Source of the DNA: Crocinitomicaceae bacterium
GTDB lineage: Bacteria > Bacteroidota > Bacteroidia > Flavobacteriales_D > Crocinitomicaceae
Assembly: GCA_030830785.1 (NCBI GenBank)
Contig: JAURMI010000022.1
Location: 227,901 to 291,900, forward strand
Length of the DNA: 64,000 nt
Reading direction: 5' to 3'
The notes under the pieces were generated by a model. The model ran no database searches and was not told the DNA's origin. It saw nothing but the letters and a program-made list of their open reading frames with translations. How positions within the stretch are numbered: the first letter of the stretch is position 1; each line of letters starts with the position of its first letter. Below, piece by piece: positions 61,448 to 64,000 of the stretch. Both the position numbers and the translations under genes were made by a program.

Positions 61448-63088
61448 ATGGGATCCGATAAATCAGTAGCGTTCAATTTCAATGTAGATCAAATGCGCCT
61501 TAAAATAAGAAAGCTCGAGCAGACTTTGGAAAAAATCTACTTGGGTGGAGGAAAAAAACGCATTGAAAAGCAACATCAAAACGGTAAACTTACCCCAAGA
61601 GAAAGAATCACAGCCCTTTTAGATCCCAATTCTGAGCAAATTGAAATTGGTGCGCTTGCTGCGCATGATATGTACGAGGAGCATGGTGGTTGCCCAGCTG
61701 GAGGTGTTGTAACAATTCTAGGATATGTTGAAGGTAGGCAATGTATTGTTGTAGCAAACGATGCTACCGTTAAGGCTGGTGCTTGGTTTCCTATAACGGC
61801 AAAAAAAAACCTCAGGGCCCAAGAGATTGCAATGGAAAACAACTTACCTATAATCTATTTAGTAGATTCTGCTGGTGTTTATCTTCCGATGCAGGACGAG
61901 ATTTTTGCCGACAAGGAACATTTTGGGCGCATCTTTAGAAATAACGCAAAAATGTCTGCAATGGGTATCACACAAATTGCAGCGGTAATGGGGAACTGCG
62001 TGGCAGGTGGTGCATATTTACCCATAATGTCAGATGAATCAATAATTGTTGACAAAACTGGCACTATCTTTTTAGCAGGCTCCTATTTGGTTAAAGCTGC
62101 CATTGGAGAAAAGATAGAAAATGAAATATTGGGGGGTGCCACTACACAAACAGAAATTTCCGGGGTTTGCGATTATAAAGTTAAAAATGACCATGAATGT
62201 ATATTAAAAATTCGTGATTTAATGAGTAGGATAGGTCCTCAAGAAAAGATAGCCTATGATCGCATTGATACGACACCACCCTTAAAACAACCACAAGAAG
62301 TTTATGGTATTCTCCCAGAAGATCGCACCAAGCCATATGATTCCTACGCGCTCATCGAAACGATTGTTGATGCAAATTCTTTTACAGAGTATAAGGCAAG
62401 TTATGGAAAAACATTAATTACTGCATATGCGCGTATTGAAGGATGGAGTGTTGGGATTATTGTCAATAATAGATCTGTAGTCAAGAATGCAAAAGGAGAA
62501 ATGCAATTTGGTGGTGTAATTTACTCGGATAGTGCCGATAAAGCTGCAAGATTTATAATGCTTTGTAATCAAAAGAAAATTCCTTTGGTTTTTCTTCACG
62601 ATGTTACCGGATTTATGGTCGGATCAAAAAGTGAACACGGCGGCATTATTAAAGATGGTGCTAAAATGGTGAATGCTATGGCCAATAGCGTAGTTCCAAA
62701 ATTTTCGATAATCATCGGAAACTCATACGGTGCAGGCAATTATGCCATGTGTGGAAAGGCATATGATCCGAGATTAATCGTTGCTTGGCCTACAGCAGAA
62801 ATTGCAGTCATGTCTGGTGCCGCAGCTGCCAAAACGCTTCTTCAAATTGAGGTTGCTAAACTAAAAGAAAAAGGTGAGCAAATTGATTCAAAAAAAGAAA
62901 AGGCGATGTTCGATAAAATAAAAGCCCGGTATGACGAGCAAAGCTCTCCGTATTATGCAGCAAGAAACCTCTGGGTGGATGCAATAATTGACCCTATTGA
63001 CACTAGAAAAATCATTTCCATGGGTATTGAAATGGCAGCACATCAACAAAGTCTTCCCGAATATAAAGTTGGTGTGTTGCAAACTTAA
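61448..63088 (+). CDS. Acyl-CoA carboxylase beta subunit (carboxyltransferase; methylcrotonyl-CoA type)
   Basis: 546 residues. N-terminal crotonase-fold half: GKLTPRERITALLDP, GGVVTILGYVEGRQCIVVANDATVKAG, YLVDSAGVYLPMQDEIF and VMGNCVAGGAYLPIMSDE. C-terminal half: FGGVIYSDSADKAARFIMLCN, PLVFLHDVTGFMVGS, EHGGIIKDGAKMVNA and SYGAGNYAMCGKAYDPR. GTIFLAGSYLVKAA and the LVD-SAG-VYLP block point to the methylcrotonyl-CoA carboxylase group (leucine catabolism), which would fit with leucine dehydrogenase at 28 kb, but propionyl-CoA is possible. The biotin-carrying alpha subunit is not in the window. Its stop shares TTAA with the next gene. Confidence 0.93.
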   Translation: MGSDKSVAFNFNVDQMRLKIRKLEQTLEKIYLGGGKKRIEKQHQNGKLTPRERITALLDPNSEQIEIGALAAHDMYEEHGGCPAGGVVTILGYVEGRQCIVVANDATVKAGAWFPITAKKNLRAQEIAMENNLPIIYLVDSAGVYLPMQDEIFADKEHFGRIFRNNAKMSAMGITQIAAVMGNCVAGGAYLPIMSDESIIVDKTGTIFLAGSYLVKAAIGEKIENEILGGATTQTEISGVCDYKVKNDHECILKIRDLMSRIGPQEKIAYDRIDTTPPLKQPQEVYGILPEDRTKPYDSYALIETIVDANSFTEYKASYGKTLITAYARIEGWSVGIIVNNRSVVKNAKGEMQFGGVIYSDSADKAARFIMLCNQKKIPLVFLHDVTGFMVGSKSEHGGIIKDGAKMVNAMANSVVPKFSIIIGNSYGAGNYAMCGKAYDPRLIVAWPTAEIAVMSGAAAAKTLLQIEVAKLKEKGEQIDSKKEKAMFDKIKARYDEQSSPYYAARNLWVDAIIDPIDTRKIISMGIEMAAHQQSLPEYKVGVLQT

Positions 63089-63765
63089 TCTTCCTCTGCA
63101 CTACTCTTCTTTCCATTGAAATAGTACGTATATCCAAAACCTATACTTAAAAAAGTTGAATTTTGTTCAAATTCACTCTCATCATAGCCCATATTGCCTT
63201 CTATACCCAATAATTGAGGGGAAAAAGCAATCGCATATAGGGGATATCCAATAGATAATCTAAAACTTTGATTCACATCTGAAGTGAGAACCAAACTTAA
63301 ATTGGGTTCAAAATATAATCCTTCGCGTATTTGAGGCGCGTTAATTTGTTCACTAAGCAAATCTGATATTACATAACTTCTCACCCAGCCGGCTCTAATG
63401 CCTAGATCGGTTCCAAATCGTTCTGTCCAAAACCTTTCATGGCCAGTTTTCAAAAAAGCAGCTCCTGAATGTATACCGCCATATATTTTAGGAGTTACCC
63501 TAAATTCATTGATTGCAAAATAACTATAGTGTACTCCTGCTCCCAAATACAAACCATTTTTGATAGTATATTGATAATGAGTACTTGCATGAACCAAACC
63601 TTGCATTATATTTCTATAAGGCGCGTTGAACATAGAATTTGGTAAACATAAATCTATTGTATATGAATCATCTGGATCAATTTTTTGAGCAATGGTTTCA
63701 ATGGGTACTATAAGTAGTACCCACAATAAATAAATGATACGATATGATTTATATGGTGTGGTCAT
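63085..63765 (-). CDS. Outer-membrane beta-barrel protein of unknown function
   Basis: 226 residues with a signal peptide (IIYLLWVLLIVPIETIAQ). Alternating strands follow: YTIKNGLYLGAGVHYSYFAI, YGGIHSGAAFLKTG, GTDLGIRAGWVRSYVI, LSLVLTSDVNQSFRLSIGYPL and a terminal TFLSIGFGYTYYFNGK. It resembles the small porin-family barrels of Bacteroidota. It lies between the rRNA-operon terminator and the convergent carboxylase gene. I see no good promoter element in the 75 bp before it. Confidence 0.82.
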   Translation of the reverse strand: MTTPYKSYRIIYLLWVLLIVPIETIAQKIDPDDSYTIDLCLPNSMFNAPYRNIMQGLVHASTHYQYTIKNGLYLGAGVHYSYFAINEFRVTPKIYGGIHSGAAFLKTGHERFWTERFGTDLGIRAGWVRSYVISDLLSEQINAPQIREGLYFEPNLSLVLTSDVNQSFRLSIGYPLYAIAFSPQLLGIEGNMGYDESEFEQNSTFLSIGFGYTYYFNGKKSSAEED

Positions 63766-63840
63766 TTAAATGAGGTTAACCTATATATTTGAACGTACAA
63801 TGGGTATAAAAGTTGCATTGTTTTTGGATGCGTTTAAGCC

Positions 63841-63871
63841 AAAAAAAAAGCCTCACAGACTGTGAGGCTTT
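63841..63871 (-). terminator. Rho-independent terminator of the rRNA operon
   Basis: On the minus strand AAAGCCTCACAG and its complement form a 12-bp hairpin with almost no loop bases, followed by at least nine T. It begins 7 bases after the 5S rRNA. Confidence 0.9.
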
Positions 63872-63877
63872 AAAAAT

Positions 63878-63986
63878 CGGCATCGACTTACTCTCCCACG
63901 ATCAAAACCGCAGTACCATCAGCGCAAGCAGGCTTAACTTCTCTGTTCGAAATGGGAAGAGGTGGACCGTGCTGCTATAGACACCC
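63878..63986 (-). rRNA. rrf: 5S ribosomal RNA
   Basis: About 108 bases on the minus strand. Conserved segments are CACCTCTTCCCATTTCGAAC, AGAGAAGTTAAGCC, GATGGTACTGC and TGGGAGAGTA. The ends GGTGTC and GATGCC pair to form helix I. The 23S and 16S genes should lie beyond the right edge of the window. Confidence 0.95.
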
Positions 63987-64000
63987 AAAACTGGTGTTGG

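Noticed and set aside
1..64000. Mobile elements, prophage, defence islands
   Set aside because: No transposase, integrase, recombinase, restriction, Cas or toxin-antitoxin gene was recognised; gene content is mostly housekeeping and collinear.

Overview
The window is an AT-rich, densely packed chromosomal segment from a Bacteroidota bacterium. It is most likely in Flavobacteriales, and the cysteine-rich modules beginning GCMDPNACNYNPLAN resemble those of Crocinitomicaceae/Fluviicola-like lineages. The evidence is the Bacteroidota-type promoter element TAnnTTTG in front of many genes, an apparent lack of Shine-Dalgarno sequences, PorT of the type IX secretion system, a cargo protein with a type IX C-terminal sorting domain, a long NusB, a TonB-dependent receptor, leucine dehydrogenase and a flavobacterial-type arginine decarboxylase. 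I see no insertion sequence, prophage, CRISPR array or integron. There is no gene-free stretch above 300 bp; the longest, about 220 bp, is at 53120-53343.

Layout. 1-4.3 kb: the 3' part of a membrane protein, a YiiX-type hydrolase, an ElaA-type acetyltransferase, hisS and yqgE. 4.3-6.2 kb: rpsA behind a structured leader, closed by a strong terminator. 6.3-9.9 kb: operon fur / STAS protein / purA / OstA-like protein. 9.9-14.5 kb (minus): operon ychF - fumarylacetoacetase - relA/spoT. 14.6-22.2 kb: M28 peptidase, an asparagine-synthase-type amidotransferase, then a minus-strand run iscS - glycosyltransferase - flippase - methyltransferase, which looks like a small surface-glycan module. 22.2-25.4 kb: rarA, LpxL-type acyltransferase, Asp-box protein. 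25.4-29.0 kb (minus): metallo-hydrolase, and an operon leucine dehydrogenase - nusB - DUF1573 - yajC that ends in tRNA-Ala and a terminator. 29.0-38.3 kb: ABC exporter, outer-membrane protein, ComB-like phosphatase, P1-nuclease/phospholipase-C-type protein, ettA, S41 peptidase, DUF2459 protein with an alpha/beta hydrolase. 38.4-52.9 kb: murB-pheT, arginine decarboxylase, uvrD/pcrA, trmD, then aspC - heptose kinase - ubiE - porT - FAD protein, then mnmA. 52.9-63.8 kb: a 63-residue unknown, a lipoprotein, TonB receptor with a small membrane protein, delta-60-repeat type IX cargo with an esterase, dicarboxylate symporter, acyl-CoA carboxylase beta and an outer-membrane protein. The right edge holds a 5S rRNA, the tail of an rRNA operon that lies beyond the window.

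Most genes are housekeeping: translation (hisS, rpsA, pheT, mnmA, trmD, ettA, tRNA-Ala, 5S), nucleotide and stringent-response metabolism (purA, relA/spoT), envelope biogenesis (murB, LpxL-like, OstA-like, yajC) and secretion (porT). I found no convincing new multi-gene defence or mobile system. The strongest new-looking signals are regulatory. The rpsA leader can fold a hairpin whose 7-nt loop is exactly complementary to a downstream segment (a candidate pseudoknot). A recurrent TAnnTTTG-N4-ATG arrangement implies leaderless mRNAs for at least five genes. A tRNA sits 5 nt behind a protein gene. Three convergent gene pairs share one TTAA as both stop codons.
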